From Leucosporidium creatinivorum (taxonomy: Eukaryota; Basidiomycota; Microbotryomycetes; Leucosporidiales; Leucosporidiaceae), in contig BCKL01000028.1 in NCBI GenBank assembly GCA_001600635.1, positions 105,034 through 169,033 on the forward strand: 64,000 bases of DNA. Reading direction: 5' to 3'. A program made the position numbers and the translations under genes. The notes under the pieces are model-generated. The model searched no databases. It worked only from the letters and a program-made list of their open reading frames with translations, and was not told the DNA's origin. Positions within the stretch are counted from its first letter, which is position 1. Each line of letters begins with the position of its first letter. Shown piece by piece: positions 32,987 through 44,600 of this stretch.

Positions 32987-33492
32987 GTGAGCTTCCTTCT
33001 CTCCGCTCCGGTGACATCATCAAGCGCTAGACACTGACGTCTGCTTCTCCACAGATTGATGGAACCTCTGCAAGGTGCGCTGCTTCCGCTGTCTAGTCGA
33101 CCCCCTTCATCGCCGAGCTCCGAGAGCTGACTGGTCGTCTCCTTCATCCAGCTTCTGCGACGATAGCGATGTACACAAGCTTGTCTGATACCGATTTCCC
33201 TCAAATATGATCGTCTCTCTCGCCTGCAAGGTCTGCCTTCGTTCCGCTCAGCTGCAGCTGAGAGATGAGTCGACAGTCGCCGAAAGCACGGCGCGCAACT
33301 AGGAAGACGAGGGAGTGGAAGAAGATCTGAGGTGTGGTGTAGAAGAGCTGTAGTAAAGCTGTAGAGCTGCCAGAAGTAGGAGCTGAGTAGACTGAGAGGC
33401 CCCTCTCAAGCGAGCTCCGAGCTTCTCTCCCTCTCTCTCGCTTCTCTCCCTTCTCCGCCCTCGCCTCGTCGACTCGCTCGCAACTCAGAGAG
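32987..33492. other. Spacer with fossil of transporter 3' end
   Basis: No gene. At 33301-33340 the sequence GACGAGGGAGTGGAAGAAGA followed by TCTGAGGTGTGGTG matches the reverse complement of 53440-53480, the end of the transporter gene (reading ETREWRKI-stop). This is the left limit of the inverted HSF duplication. Confidence 0.7.
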
Positions 33493-35400
33493 ATGGACGC
33501 CCTCTCTCGATCAGCCTCGCCTTCGCCTTCTTCGCACGCTGAGGAGTCTCAAGATGCTACAGAGCAGCAGCAGCAAGTCGAAGCTGCACCTCAACGTCCT
33601 CCCGTCATTCGTCCTGTGCCCGTAACGCGTAAGTCTCGTGCGAGAGAGAGAGAGAGAGAGGTGCAGAGAGGGAGGGCTAACAAGGAAGAGAGCTGACCCT
33701 CTGCTGTACCCTGTCCGATAGCCTACAGCGTCTACAACCACCAGCAACAGCCTCCCTGGTCCGCTTACGCCCCTCAAACCTCCTCCCAGCGCTCACAGCT
33801 CGGCGTCGCTTCTCCCCCCGATTCTCCTCCTTCGACGACGACCTACACACCTCACTACCACCCCCTCCAACACCCCTACAGCAGTCCGCAAGTCCCTCCC
33901 GGCAATCCCGCTCCCGTCGCCCGCATGCCGTACTACCATCCTTCGCCTTACTCGCCTTGGGCTGGGGTGCCGAGTAGCTATGTAGGGCCGAGTGGAAGAG
34001 TGCAGGGTGTCAGCAGCGGAGGTGGAGGATACATCCCTCCTTCTCACCTTCACCTCCCTCCCTACGGCTACGCTCTCCCGCCTTGTGGCCCTCCCTTCGG
34101 CGTTCCCCCTCCTGCTCCTCCTGGTCTCCCTCCTCACCCTGCTTCCCTCGCCAGTCCTCACGGCCACCACGGTCAACGTCACAGCTTCGGATCGCTCGAG
34201 GAGGGCAGTAGTCGCGGCGACGAGGAGCAGGGACGCTCGGCTGGAGGGCAGAAGAGAAAGCTCGGCGATTCGGCGGAGGAAGGGGAGGAGATTGACGAGT
34301 TGGCGAGTGAGGACGGGAGTCAGTATGATGCGGTTGCGGGATGGGGAGCGCAAGTGCAGGCTAGGATGGGTGGTAATGGAAGTCAGACTGGGGAGCAGGA
34401 GGAACCGGAAGTCAAGCCCAAGGCGAAGAAGCCGAAAGTAGTAAGGGGCGTGCAGGTCGCCAACCCTTACAACATCCCCACGGTACGTCGATCTGATGCA
34501 GAGGGTCGGCAGCATATCTCTGACACCCTCTGCCCTACAGATCGCCGACGTGAAGCCCTTCGTCGTCAAATTGCGCTACCTCCTCATCAACCCGGACGAG
34601 TTCGGCGATGTCATCTGCTGGGAGTGAGTGCCGTGGTAGACGAGTAGACCCCCAAGTCCTGAACTGACCCTCTCTACTCGCCCACAGCACCACCGGCACT
34701 CGCATCATGGTCAAGATGGACGACGCTCGCCTCTCCAACGATGTGCTCCCTCGAGTTTTTTCGCACTCCAAGGTGAGTCATTGGATGTATGAGAGGACTA
34801 GAGCAGTATCAAAGAGCTGAGTCTAGCGCTCTTGCTTCAACAGCCCGCCTCGTGCGCTCGTGAGCTCTCTTTCGCTGCTCCGACACCATCGCCGAGCTGA
34901 CTCCTGAGTACTGAGTCCTCCTCTCTCGCAGGTCAATTCAGCGTTCGTCTCTCCATTGACCACTTCCTCTCGCTCCAAGATTAATCTCACACTCTCTCAC
35001 GCCACAGGTGTACGGCTTCTCCGTCTACCGCCTCACCAAAGACGACCCCTCCACTCCCTCACCCTGCATCTCGGCCGCTCTCCCCGCCGCCGCTCACCGC
35101 GACGCCTCCGAATGGCGCACCTACCAGCGCACTAACGATACGTTGTTGACGAAGGACAAGATCAACGATATGGATAACCTCAAGCTGCTCGTGCCGAAGG
35201 AGACAACGAGGAAGGGCTCGGCGGGGAGTGCGAAGCCAGGGGGGAAGAAGGCGAAGAAGGGAGAGGAGTGAGAAGAGGAAGGTCGTCGTGCTTTATCGCT
35301 TGAGTAATATGATATGGTGTTCTCGAATCAGGCCAGTGTAGAGCAGAGAGAACAGCGAGCCCTCGCTCCTCGGTTCGTTTTTCGGCCGCTCGACCTGTCG
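33298..35400. repeat. Left arm of the young inverted HSF duplication
   Basis: This arm is about 95 percent identical by eye to the reverse complement of 51385-53500, including introns, 5' leader and about 100 bases of 3' flank. It includes the whole HSF gene and a short remnant of the neighbouring transporter gene. Confidence 0.85.
33493..35271 (+). CDS. HSF-type DNA-binding transcription factor, copy 1
   Basis: A nuclear regulator with a heat-shock-factor winged-helix domain near the C-terminus. The N-terminal part is disordered, rich in Pro, Tyr, Ser and His (PYYHPSPYSPWAGVPSSYVG), then a basic acidic-Lys stretch (PKAKKPKVVRG) that may be a nuclear signal. The domain reads PFVVKLRYLLINPDEFGDVICW, TTGTRIMVKMDDARLSNDVLPRVF and SKPAS-C-ARQFSVYGFSVYRL (segments shown in parts). 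Position Cys in PASCARQFS is Phe in copy 2 and in nearly all HSF domains. Exons 34844-34859 (16 nt) and 34932-34942 (11 nt) are microexons. No coiled-coil trimer region or receiver domain follows; the tail is short and Lys-rich. DNA target unknown. The C-terminal neighbour, tail to tail, is YPD1. Confidence 0.85.
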
Positions 35401-35882
35401 CTCGCCGCCAACTCACACCCTCACCATCTCGCGACAAGACCCGAGATCTAAACCAATATGCACCGTCAACGTTTCGAATTTCTGTTCATCGTTCCGCACA
35501 AAAAGAAGACTCATTCAGATCGTTGGTTGAGGGTGAGGGGAGCGAGTTGGAGGGAGTAAGAGGGCAAAGGTCATTCACAAAGGCGGGTTAAGGGGGAAGT
35601 TTAGAGGTAAAGGAATAGAAAGAGAGGAGTTCCGAGTTGAGCCGGAGAGAGAGGTGTATGTACAGGCGTGTGTTGGAGATAAGGGGAAAGGGAGGGGGAG
35701 AAACGTCCGTAAGGCGTTGGCGGAGGGGAGAGGAGGGCTGTGCATGGTGGCGAAGAGATTGGAGGGGAAACGAGGAAGGCGGTGATGGTGGTCGTATGTC
35801 GTCCAAAAGGTTTGGCCTCGGGTTCGGCGGAGTCGGGGGGTCGATCCTCCTCCCTCTACCTCCCTCGCATCATGGCCCCACC
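35272..35882. other. Convergent 3' region between HSF copy 1 and YPD1
   Basis: No gene in about 610 bases. It contains both 3' UTRs. The first 130 bases belong to the duplicated arm. Confidence 0.45.
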
Positions 35883-36936
35883 TCACTGCTTATAAAACTT
35901 CTCCAACCACTCCTTGGCCTCATCCTGCTCCTTCCTCAACCTCACGAGCAAAACCCTACACCTCTTCAACGCCTCCTCCTCCTCCAGCGTCGGGCCCTCT
36001 CCATGCTCATTCTTGCGGTTACCGAAATGCTGCATCGACTCGCAGGAGTGTTGGACGCGTTGGAGGCCGAGGGCGGCGGAGGAACCTTTGAGGAAGTGAC
36101 CCTTGCGGGAGAGGGAGTCGAGGTCTTTGGCGGAGCTGTGGTGAGAGAGGGGGCCAGCGAAGAGCGAAAGGTGATAGATGGAGAGCAGGAAAGGGTCAGC
36201 GTTGATCTTCTACACTCCCTCACACCCCGCAGCCGAAGCAGCTCGTCATCCTCGAACCTCGCTCGCGAATGAACCGAACCTCAACGTACAGCGCCTCCTC
36301 AAACTCGGTGAAGGTCGTCTCGGCTTGGGAGATGTAGTCGAATGCCAAAGTTTTACTGAACTCGTGCGTCTCGTCGTCGTCCTATTGTGATACACATCAG
36401 ATTGGAGAGGCGCGATGGGAAAATAAAGGCGAGACGCAATCGTCAGCAAGGCTGGTCGGAAGGTCGAGTAGATCGCCCGTGCCAAATTGGGCTGTAGGCG
36501 TCGAGAGCGCTCCAACTGATGTCCTACAGCTTCTTGAAAGCTTCTGCCATCCGCTACACAGGGCAGCGCACAGCCCGTCTCCCCTCGTTTGAGCGTATGA
36601 CGTTTCCCTCCAGCCCGTCGCCGTCTGCTCGTCGTCTGCTGCTGCCCAGTCTCAGCGAGAACATGACTCACAATCTCCAACAGCTGTCCAAAGACATCCA
36701 TATCCACTACAGCCGCCGTACTCGCTGCTCCCACCTCGGCCTTCTCCTCTTCCTCGAGCGGCGCTTCAGCTGCTGTTGAAGGCGCGACGCCCGCCTCGCT
36801 CGTTACTGCCGTTGGTTTGACTGGTGAGGATGGGGTGGAAGTGGAGGCCTTCTGTTGTAGTTGATCAGAGATCAGCTTATGTTACCCCCCACTGGAGACT
36901 GATAGCACGTACAGCAGGCGAAGAGAGGGAGGTCAT
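35883..36936 (-). CDS. YPD1: Histidine phosphotransfer protein YPD1
   Basis: Ypd1 passes phosphate from hybrid histidine kinases to response regulators (Ssk1 and Skn7 in yeast), controlling the HOG pathway. The HPt helix bundle is seen in ETHEFSKTLAFDYISQAETT, FTEFEEAL joined to SAKDLDSLSRKGHFLKGSSA, then ALGLQRVQHSCESMQHFGNR; the phosphorylated His is in GHFLKGSSAALG. The end is KEQDEAKEWLEKFYKQ with the stop at 35883-35885. Exon 1 is only 24 nt (MTSLSSPA, 36913-36936) and joins KASTSTPSSPVKP. An Ala/Glu-rich leader precedes the domain. Four introns, all GT-AG. Confidence 0.93.
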
Positions 36937-37390
36937 CGTGTTGTCGCCTGGGAGAGTCGTCCGGGATTCAGCGAGAGGGTGTGGTTGTAGTCTTGTAAGA
37001 GCTGTAGGTAGGTACTGAAAGTGTCCACGAGCTATCGAAGCACCGGGCTGATGTACTCGAGTCGAACCGAGCCGAACAGATGATGGCAGAGAACAACAAG
37101 CGCCTCGCCTGCCCAAAGGCCTTTCGCTCGGAGCCTGGAACGACGAGCTCGAGGGCCGGAAGGGCGATTTCTTGAGTGCTGGACAGCCGAGGCTGCTGTG
37201 TAAAGTGTCTTCTACGATCGGATGTCCATCTCCTGTACCGAACTCTCTCCCGGGCATCGCATCGCATCGCCGAAGCGTCAGAGGTTGATCCTCGCCGACA
37301 ATCAGCGCCGAGGGTCAGAAAGACGAGGTTAGGGGACTGCTAAGCTACAGCGTGTTCCATCATACTATCCGCCGCATACTACTGCATTAC
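36937..37390. other. YPD1 promoter region
   Basis: No gene seen in about 450 bases between two leftward genes. A short tandem CGCATCGCATCGC lies near 37258. Confidence 0.4.
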
Positions 37391-38468
37391 TCAATCCCTC
37401 TCTAACCCTGGCATCATCGCCAGCCCCGCTCCGGCTAACTTTCGCTTCTCCCTCTTCCCCCTCGCCGACCCTCCTCCTCCCTCACTGCCCACAGCAGTCT
37501 CATCGCTACTCCTACTCTCCTCCAGCTCCTCCACTCCATTCACCTCTCCCTCTCCGGTGAGAGGAGGGTCCCGAGTCCAGTAGAACACCCCTGCAGGTCT
37601 GCCCCGAGCATCAGAGGAGGTTGGGGAGCTGGCGGTCGAGAGATCAAAGGAAGAGGGAGAGGGCGTCCATTCGGCTATAGGTCGGGCACCGTGAAGAAGG
37701 TCGGAGCGGGAGGAGAGGTACATGAGGAGGGTCCTGCTCTCCCGACCGCATCGCCATCGCCGAAAGTCGGTCAGCTCCTCCTCTCGGCTCAGCGGTGAGA
37801 AGGAAGAGAAGGACCCACGACAACCAAACCCAAGGCAGCGCACACCACAGCAGTACAACGAACGCGATGTTAGGCCCGTAGTCGCGGTAGCGGAGGGGAG
37901 GGTGAGGGAAGCGGGAGTTGATCTCGGAGCGGGTGAAGGGCGCGGAGGGGGGGAGGACGAGGAAGGCGGAGGAGTGGAAGACGATTACCTGTGTTGATAT
38001 GAGACCGGTGGAGCGTGTAAGCGAGCGCTACGAAGAGGGGTCGGAGAGGTAGAGGGGAGGGAGAAGCCAGAGTCGAGCGCCGAACGTACCGTGCAGGCGA
38101 TAGCAGCCGCCAGGAGCGCCACACTAATCAACGCCGCCCACAGTAGCATTCCCCAATGATAGATCCTCCCAAACTCCCTCCTTTCGTACTGCGCCATAAA
38201 GAAGAACGCCATCCCGAAGCAAAAAGCCACCGCAATGGAGGGGACGATAGCAGCCACACCAGCGTTGATGAGATCGTTTTGGCCGTAGTAGGTGCCGGGG
38301 AAGGCGGTTTGGATGGCGGTTTGGTGAGTGGCGTAGCGGGTTAGGGAGTAGGTACAGAGGGCTTCGGCGGCGAGGGAGAGGAGGATGGCGAGTTGATAGA
38401 CGACTGTGGTGGGGAGGGAGGAGGTTAGTGGGCTCGATGATGAGGTGCGAATTGATTCCCGATGAATT
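37391..38468 (-). CDS. Multi-pass membrane protein, unknown function
   Basis: I do not recognise the family. Four transmembrane helices are visible: VYQLAILLSLAAEALCTYSL, INAGVAAIVPSIAVAFCFGM, WGMLLWAALISVALLAAAIA, and after a luminal loop IAFVVLLWCALPWVWLS. A Ser/Glu-rich cytosolic tail ends KRKLAGAGLAMMPGLERD with the stop at 37391-37393. The exon joins AIACT-VIVFHSS and WVWLS-TLLMYLSS keep frame with GT-AG sites. The true start is unresolved because the first helix exon needs an upstream exon ending in phase 1; a candidate lies at 38586-38795 but its donor is in another phase. Confidence 0.6.
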
Positions 38469-38585
38469 GGTTTCCATTTTAAGAAGAGGCAGCGCGACTG
38501 CAGAGCCTCAGCTTTCCCTGCCGAAGACGAGCGATCCCTCGTCCCCTCGGCGCTGTTCCCTCTCCCTCCCAGTACAGCTCTTCTA

Positions 38586-38795
38586 TCCTCCCTCTTCACT
38601 GACCAGTAGCTTCACAGTCGTGTCCTGCTCCCAGCCCGTTCGCAGCCTTTCAAACGCCCCAGAACCCACAGCCAACTCACCGACCCTCTCCCGCCTCCAT
38701 TTCCAACCCCTCTGCATCAACGCCCTCGGGCCGAATTTACTCCACTTCATCTCGCTCAGATCGAAACCCAAGATCTTGATGGAGGGGAAGCACAT
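38586..38795 (-). CDS. Candidate first exon or small ORF
   Basis: From the ATG at 38795 the frame reads MCFPSIKILGFDLSEMKWSK, then Arg-rich sequence, ending DTTVKLL at a GTCAGT donor. It has the look of coding sequence (FDLSEMKWSKFGPRALMQRG) but does not join the downstream membrane-protein exon in frame with the sites I see. It may be the 5' exon of that gene through an unseen site, or a separate short gene. Confidence 0.35.
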
Positions 38796-39109
38796 CGCTG
38801 CTGTGTAGCCGTGTAGCGAGGAGAGCGAGGGCGAAAGAGGCGACGGCGAGTCGGACGAGATGGCGGGCGCTGCAGAAGAGCAGATTAGTGAGGTTAAGAG
38901 AGCGGTGGTGGTAGAGTAGACTCGCGCTATAGCAAATTCTGAACAGGCCGAGCCGAGCCGATCTGTAGCGGACCAAGTCGAACGAGAAGCGAGCGAGTGA
39001 GCGGTCGAAAGCCAACCCTCGAAGATCCGCGCTCTCGCTTCCTTTCCTTCTGCTCGTCTCGGTCCGTTCTGCACCTCATCAGCTCTTCCCTCTCGCCTTA
39101 TCTCTGAGG

Positions 39110-40600
39110 ATGAGCGACTCGATCCACACCCTACCCCACATCCCCCTCACCTCACCTCACGCCGACGCCGAGCCTCCAAGACCTTCTCCTCTTCCCTTCA
39201 GAACACACGGCCGGCGCTGGCTTAAACCCCTGGGCTACGTTCTCCTTCTTATAATCTTGAATCTAGTAGTGCCCTTGGTGACATTCTATCAATTGAGGTC
39301 TCGTACGTCTCTCTTCTTGTCGACGCCGAGCCGAGCCGAGCCGAGCCGAGCAGCTGACCAGGTTTCGGCGGGTGGAGCAGCGTCGACCCACTTGAGCGAG
39401 AGGGAGGTCATTGGGTATAGCTCTATTAGCTTGGGGTTGAGCAGCTGTGTGGATGCGGGCTTGCGGTTCTGGCGACGTGAGTTCCGTTTGGCTTCGCCGA
39501 GCTGCTCTCACTCGGCTAACAACTCGAAGCTGACCTTCCTCCTCCCTTCTCCCCTTGCTCAAACATCTCCATTGACATGCCGACACGCGATCAGTTCTCC
39601 GACACCCAACCCACTACGCTCCCCTCCCCACCGAACAGCACCGATTCTACCACCTCGACGTCTTTGGATGGCTTTACCTCGCTGGGCTGACGGGGTTCAC
39701 TGTATTGCTTGTCACGGGGATAGGGGTGCCGCTCTAGTACGTCTCTTCCATCTTTCTGCCTCTCAGATCCCTGCCGAGGTGGAGAGAAGGGAGGTTCGGC
39801 GCTGACCCCTCCCTCGGCTCCCCTCCACTCCACTCGACAGCGGCCTCTTCCTCACCTCCACCGCCCTCCTCGTCCTACCATTCTTCCTCTTCCTCGCTCT
39901 CACCCTCCTGCTCTGCCCCTCCTTCCCCAACCTCACTTCCCACGACCCCACTCGCCACTCACGCGGCCATCGCCTCGCTTTCAAACTCTCCTCCTCACCT
40001 CAGGGCGCTATCTGCCCACCCGGGGTCCTGGTGTTATTGGAGGATCTGGTAGCTGTGGATTGGGATCATGGGAATGAGTGGCGCCGGGCTGTACTGGATC
40101 GGTGAGTCGCGCGCGCCGAGCTTTGGCCCAGGCGAAGTAAGGCTGATGAGCCGAGAGTTTGGGACAGATATCACACCTCCCCCGGGTTTAGGAGGTTGAT
40201 GTACTGGCAGACTGTCTATTGGGTCGCTTGGGGAGCGGTTTATGTGGCGGTAACAAGTGTGGTGGCTTGGGTCGCTGGGTGGGTTCAGCTCTCGGCGATG
40301 GTGTTTCTCGCTCCTTCCCCTACCTCAATCGTCCTCGAATGGACGGGGGAGATTGGAGATAGATGGCGATGGGCTGTCGCTGACTCTGACCCGAATTTAC
40401 TGTCCAACAGCATCACCTTCGCCTTCGGCTGGTGCGCCGCCGGGTCGTTCTTCCTCTTTGCCCTGCTGTCGGGGGTGGGGAGCTATTGGCTTAGTAGGTG
40501 GGGGTTGGAGATGGAGAGGAGGGAGTGGTGGGAAAGTGGTGGGGAGGTGAATGAGAAGCAGAAGGGGAGGAGGAGAAGGAGGGGAGTGATTGAGGTTTGA
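39110..40600 (+). CDS. Multi-pass membrane protein, unknown function
   Basis: Unrecognised family. The start MSDSIHTLPHIPLTSPHADA leads to helix 1 (YVLLLIILNLVVPLVTFYQL), an intron holding a (GAGCC)n run, a loop containing LSSCVDAGLRFWR and HYAPLPTEQHRFYHLDVFGW, helix 2 (LYLAGLTGFTVLLVTGIGV), helix 3 (STALLVLPFFLFLALTLLLC), a cytosolic segment with GVLVLLEDLVAVDWDHGNEW, helix 4 (WVAWGAVYVAVTSVVAWVAG) and helix 5 (ITFAFGWCAAGSFFLFALLS). The tail is basic (KQKGRRRRRG) with stop at 40598-40600. It and the preceding membrane-protein gene are divergent. No catalytic motif was seen. Confidence 0.7.
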
Positions 40601-41631
40601 GGGAGCGCCGAGCCGAGCGCCGAGAGGGGAGCTTGTAGTGGATGAGGACAGAGAAAGCTGGCATAGGGTTGTAGAGTTCAGTAATTGAGTATATCGACAC
40701 ACAGAGCTCGCTGGCAGCCTCACTCTGATTTCGCCGGCGACCCTCTCCCCTGGCGCTCGCTCCTCGCCTCTGTTGCGCTCCTGCTTCGTTCGTCTCGTCT
40801 CGTCTCCCGGCTCACTTTCTCTTCCCTTCTGCAGCATATCGAAGGTGAGCATTTTTGGTACACGGCTACAGCTGCTCTGTTCCCTCTGCTACAGCTTTAA
40901 GCAGCAGCAGAGTTGGCTGAGCGTCTACCTCGCTTTCGACGCTCGAGCTGACGGACGTATCTTGCTCTCCTCGCCTCTGCGGGCTCCTCCGATACTCTCA
41001 AAGCATACAGAGGACGTCACTCGTACCGAGCTACACCCCTCCCTCGCCCTTCGTCTCTTCTGTCGACTACCAACTCAAACCGCGCCGGGTCATCTTCTCC
41101 CTTCTCGACTCGTCGGAGCTAGTAGGGAGCAGGAGCAGCACTCAGACAAAGCTAAAGAACTACCGGGCTAATTCTGTGAGTCCCAAACTCTCACTGACTG
41201 AGCTGTACGAGACTTGAAAGGGGAACAGAGCATCGCGTCCCGTGCGCTTGCTGTGTCGACTGGAGACGACCAGCGGAGGGGATGGACGAGGACTGCAGAG
41301 CGGAGCGGTTGACTCTTCTTTAGGAGAGTGGGCTGCTCTGCTGCATCTGGAAGTCGTCTTCTCTGTCCAGCTGGACGTTGGAGCGCGTCGAGCAGGATTG
41401 GCTCAACGCGTGTGAAGGAGGGATGAGCAGGGCTGGAAGGGTGCGAGCTGCACGGGCTGAGAGAGCTACATGTCTTAGCCATCTTACTGTGCTCAGCTTT
41501 GTTCTTACCCTGCCGCCTTTAGCTCTTGAGCAGCCCGACTCTCAGCTCAGCGCGCTAACGGCCATCTTCCCATCTTCTTTCTGCGCTCTCCTCTACCATA
41601 GACTCCCCCTCAACAGCAACAACAACCGACT
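40601..41631. other. Spacer upstream of the IQGAP gene
   Basis: About 1 kb without a supported gene. Around 41340-41430 one frame reads WKSSSLSSWTLERVEQDWLN then ACEGG, faintly like the F-box family C-terminus (WQAACRAKG). This is at most a small fossil. The last 100 bases before 41632 are the likely 5' leader. Confidence 0.4.
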
Positions 41632-44600
41632 ATGTCGACATCGCACCTCTACACCCCTCACTCCCAACCGCTCGACCGCTCCCCTTCCCTCTCCTCCAAC
41701 TCGTCCGGCACAGGCTCAGCAGTCTCCAACGCTTCCTCAATCCCCACTCCCGCTCTCCCATCCTCCTCCACCTTCCCCTCCGCAACCTACCCCCACTCCA
41801 AAGACGACCACATCGCTCTCACTCAACTCGGCGATCTGAGCTTGAACGGAAGTCCCTCGTTCAGGACGGCTGTTCCTCGGTCAAACGGTGCAGGAGGAGG
41901 AGATGTGAAGAAGAGCCCGAGTCCTTGGAGCGCGGGACATAGGACCGGAGCGGGGACCAAGAGTTTCGATTCGGCGAGGGCCAAGTTTGGGGAGGTGGGG
42001 AGGAGCCCGAGCTTGAGGACGGGGGTGTTGGCGCCCAAGGTGGAGGAGGGAGAGCCTCAGCAGCAGGCGCAGAGATGGAGAACGACTAGCACTTCCTCCA
42101 CCGCACCTCGGACTCAGCTCGGCGCGCTCGACACTTCCGCTTCGCCCACTCCGTCTTCCGCCTCCTACGCCAACTCGCCCGCAGCCTACTCCCCTTCCTC
42201 TTCTTCGACCTACCGCCCACTCTATACGGTGCCCTCCTCCCCCACTCGCCGTCCCGGCTCTCCCTTCTCCTCTACCTACTCGCCCTCCAACTCCCGCCCT
42301 TCCTCACCCACCAAGCTCAGCTCCAGCTCCAACGTCCCCTTCCCCTCCACTGGCGGCCCAGCTTCCCCTTCCCAACCCTTCAGTAACGGCTCACCCTCCG
42401 CCCGCGCCCTCTCCTCCTCCATCTTCTCCACTCGCGATTCGCCCGATGGCAGCTCCCCCGGGCTCGGCAGGATGGGCAGTATGAGGAGGTTCGATTCGGT
42501 GGGATCTAGTGCTGCTGGTGGGAGGGGAGGAATGGGACATAGGAGGGCCATGACGTTGCCGCAGAATTTGTTGGACGAGAGAGGGTTGCCCGTGCCGCCG
42601 ACGACGAGGGAGGGAGGAGCGGGCATGGGGATGGGACTGAGTGAGAATGAGGTGGTTGGTGAGTTTTGTCATTCTTTCTCGCTTTCAGATCTCGCCAAGT
42701 AGGTAGAAGAAAGCTGAACCTCGACCCCCTACTTCGAACAGGCCTCCCCGGCCGAGCCCGCCTCTCCCGCCCCGCCGAAGCGCCCTCCTCCTTCGCCCCC
42801 TCCGCCGTCTTCTCCTCCTCGCATGGTCTCTCCACCCTCAGCTCCTCTCCTCACCTGTCCAGCTCTTCACCCTCCCTCCCCTCCGGGTCCCTCCTCCCCT
42901 CTCTCACCGTCAAAGCCATCGACCGCCAGCGCCAGAATCTGGTGGCTTACGAGTATTTGTGCCATTGTAGGGAGACGCAGGAGTGGTTGGATGGGTGTGT
43001 GGGCGAGAAGGTCAGGGGGAGCGAGTTGTGGATCCCTGCTGCTGGGGTCGAGGGAGAGGGGGGGAAGGGCATGAAGGAGTGGGAGCAGGGGTTGAGGAAT
43101 GGGTATGCGTTGGCGCATCTTGCTAGGGCGCTGGGGAGCCCGGCGTGTGGTGGACCGATCTACAACGTGAGTTCGAGGCGAGGCAGAAGGCACTGGGGAG
43201 TGGGAGAGGAGGAGGCGAGCTAACCTCGTCGACCTCACCGAACAGGACCCCGTTCGTCACTTCCGCCATACCGCCAACATCAACATCTTCTTCACCTTCC
43301 TCGAGGAGGTCCAACTCCCCGTCGTGCGTCTCTTCGTACTCTTCCCGCTACTCTCGCTCAGCACTGACCTCGGCGTGCTCGTAGATCTTCCACTTCGAGA
43401 CCGTCGATCTATACGAGGGCAAGAACCTCCCCAAGGTCATCTACTGCCTTCATGCGCTTTCCCATTTGCTCTTCCGACGAGGAATGGCCGAGAGGATGGG
43501 CGATTTGGTTGGACTGGTCGACTTCTCCGGTGCGTCGCTCTCTATCGTTCCATCTGCTGTCGAGTGGAGCTGATTGTCGAAACCCGACGCGAACAGACGC
43601 GGAGGTCCAGGCTACCGAAAAGGGACTCGACGGCGTTCGCATGCCCAACTTCAAGGGAATCGGCAAGGCTCTGGATCGCCAGACCGAGACGGAGGAAGAT
43701 CGTGCGTCTCATTCTCTCTTCTTATCCATTACTCTTCGCTGACCCTGGACTGCCCAACAGGCCGTGCCCGTGAGCTCCGAGCAGCCGAGGAAGCCGAAGC
43801 TCGTCGACTTGCCGAGGAGGCTCGCATCGAGGAGGAGCGAAGAATGGAGGAGGAGCGATTGGCAGAGGAGCGGAGGGTTGAGCAGGCGAGGCGGGCTGAG
43901 GAGATGAGGAGGGAGAGGGAGAGGAGAGAGCAGATGGAGAGGGATGCGAGGGAGGAAGCTGAGAGGAGGATGGAGGAGCAGAGATTGGCTGAGGAGGAGA
44001 GGAGGGCTGCCGAGCAGAGGAGGAGGGAAGAGGAGGAACGAGCGAGAGTCGAAGCGGAGGATCAGGCGAGGAGGCAGCACGAGGCCGACGTTCGAGCCGC
44101 CATCCCTACCTTCGTTCGCTTCCAAGCGCACGCACGCTCGGATCTCGCTCGCCGTCACCTCGACCACCGCATGGCCCTCCTCGCGCAACATCAACCCTCC
44201 ATCACCGGCTTCCAAGCTCATTGCCGTACCTACCTCGCCCTCCAACATCAAGCTCGCACTTTCGACCACCTCCACTCCACCTCCCCCGCCATCACCGCCT
44301 TCCAAGCCCACGCTCGCGGCAATCTCGCGCGTCGACAAATGCTCAGCGGTATTCACGCGATGCGCTCGGTCGAGGATACGGTCGTCGGCATCCAAGCTGC
44401 CGTTCGGGCCAAGCTCGCTCGCGACGACTTCGCCGCCAGGAGGAGGAACCTTCGTCAAGCGTCGGTCGTTCGCTCGGTCGGAGGCTTCCAGTCGGCTGCG
44501 AGGGCAGCGCTCGTCAAGCGACAAGTCGGTACCCAACGCCAGGCGCTCGGTTTCGTGCAGCCGAACGTCGTCGGGATTCAGGCGCAGACGAGGGGTCATC

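Noticed and set aside
33640-33660. (GA)n run in HSF intron 1 as a promoter GAGA element
   Set aside because: It lies in an intron, is a simple repeat and differs between the two copies, so no regulatory role can be claimed.
39325-39360. (GAGCC)n run and similar runs at about 14162 and 15000 as satellite or CRISPR-like arrays
   Set aside because: They are short 5-bp microsatellites inside introns, with no spacers and only four to five units.
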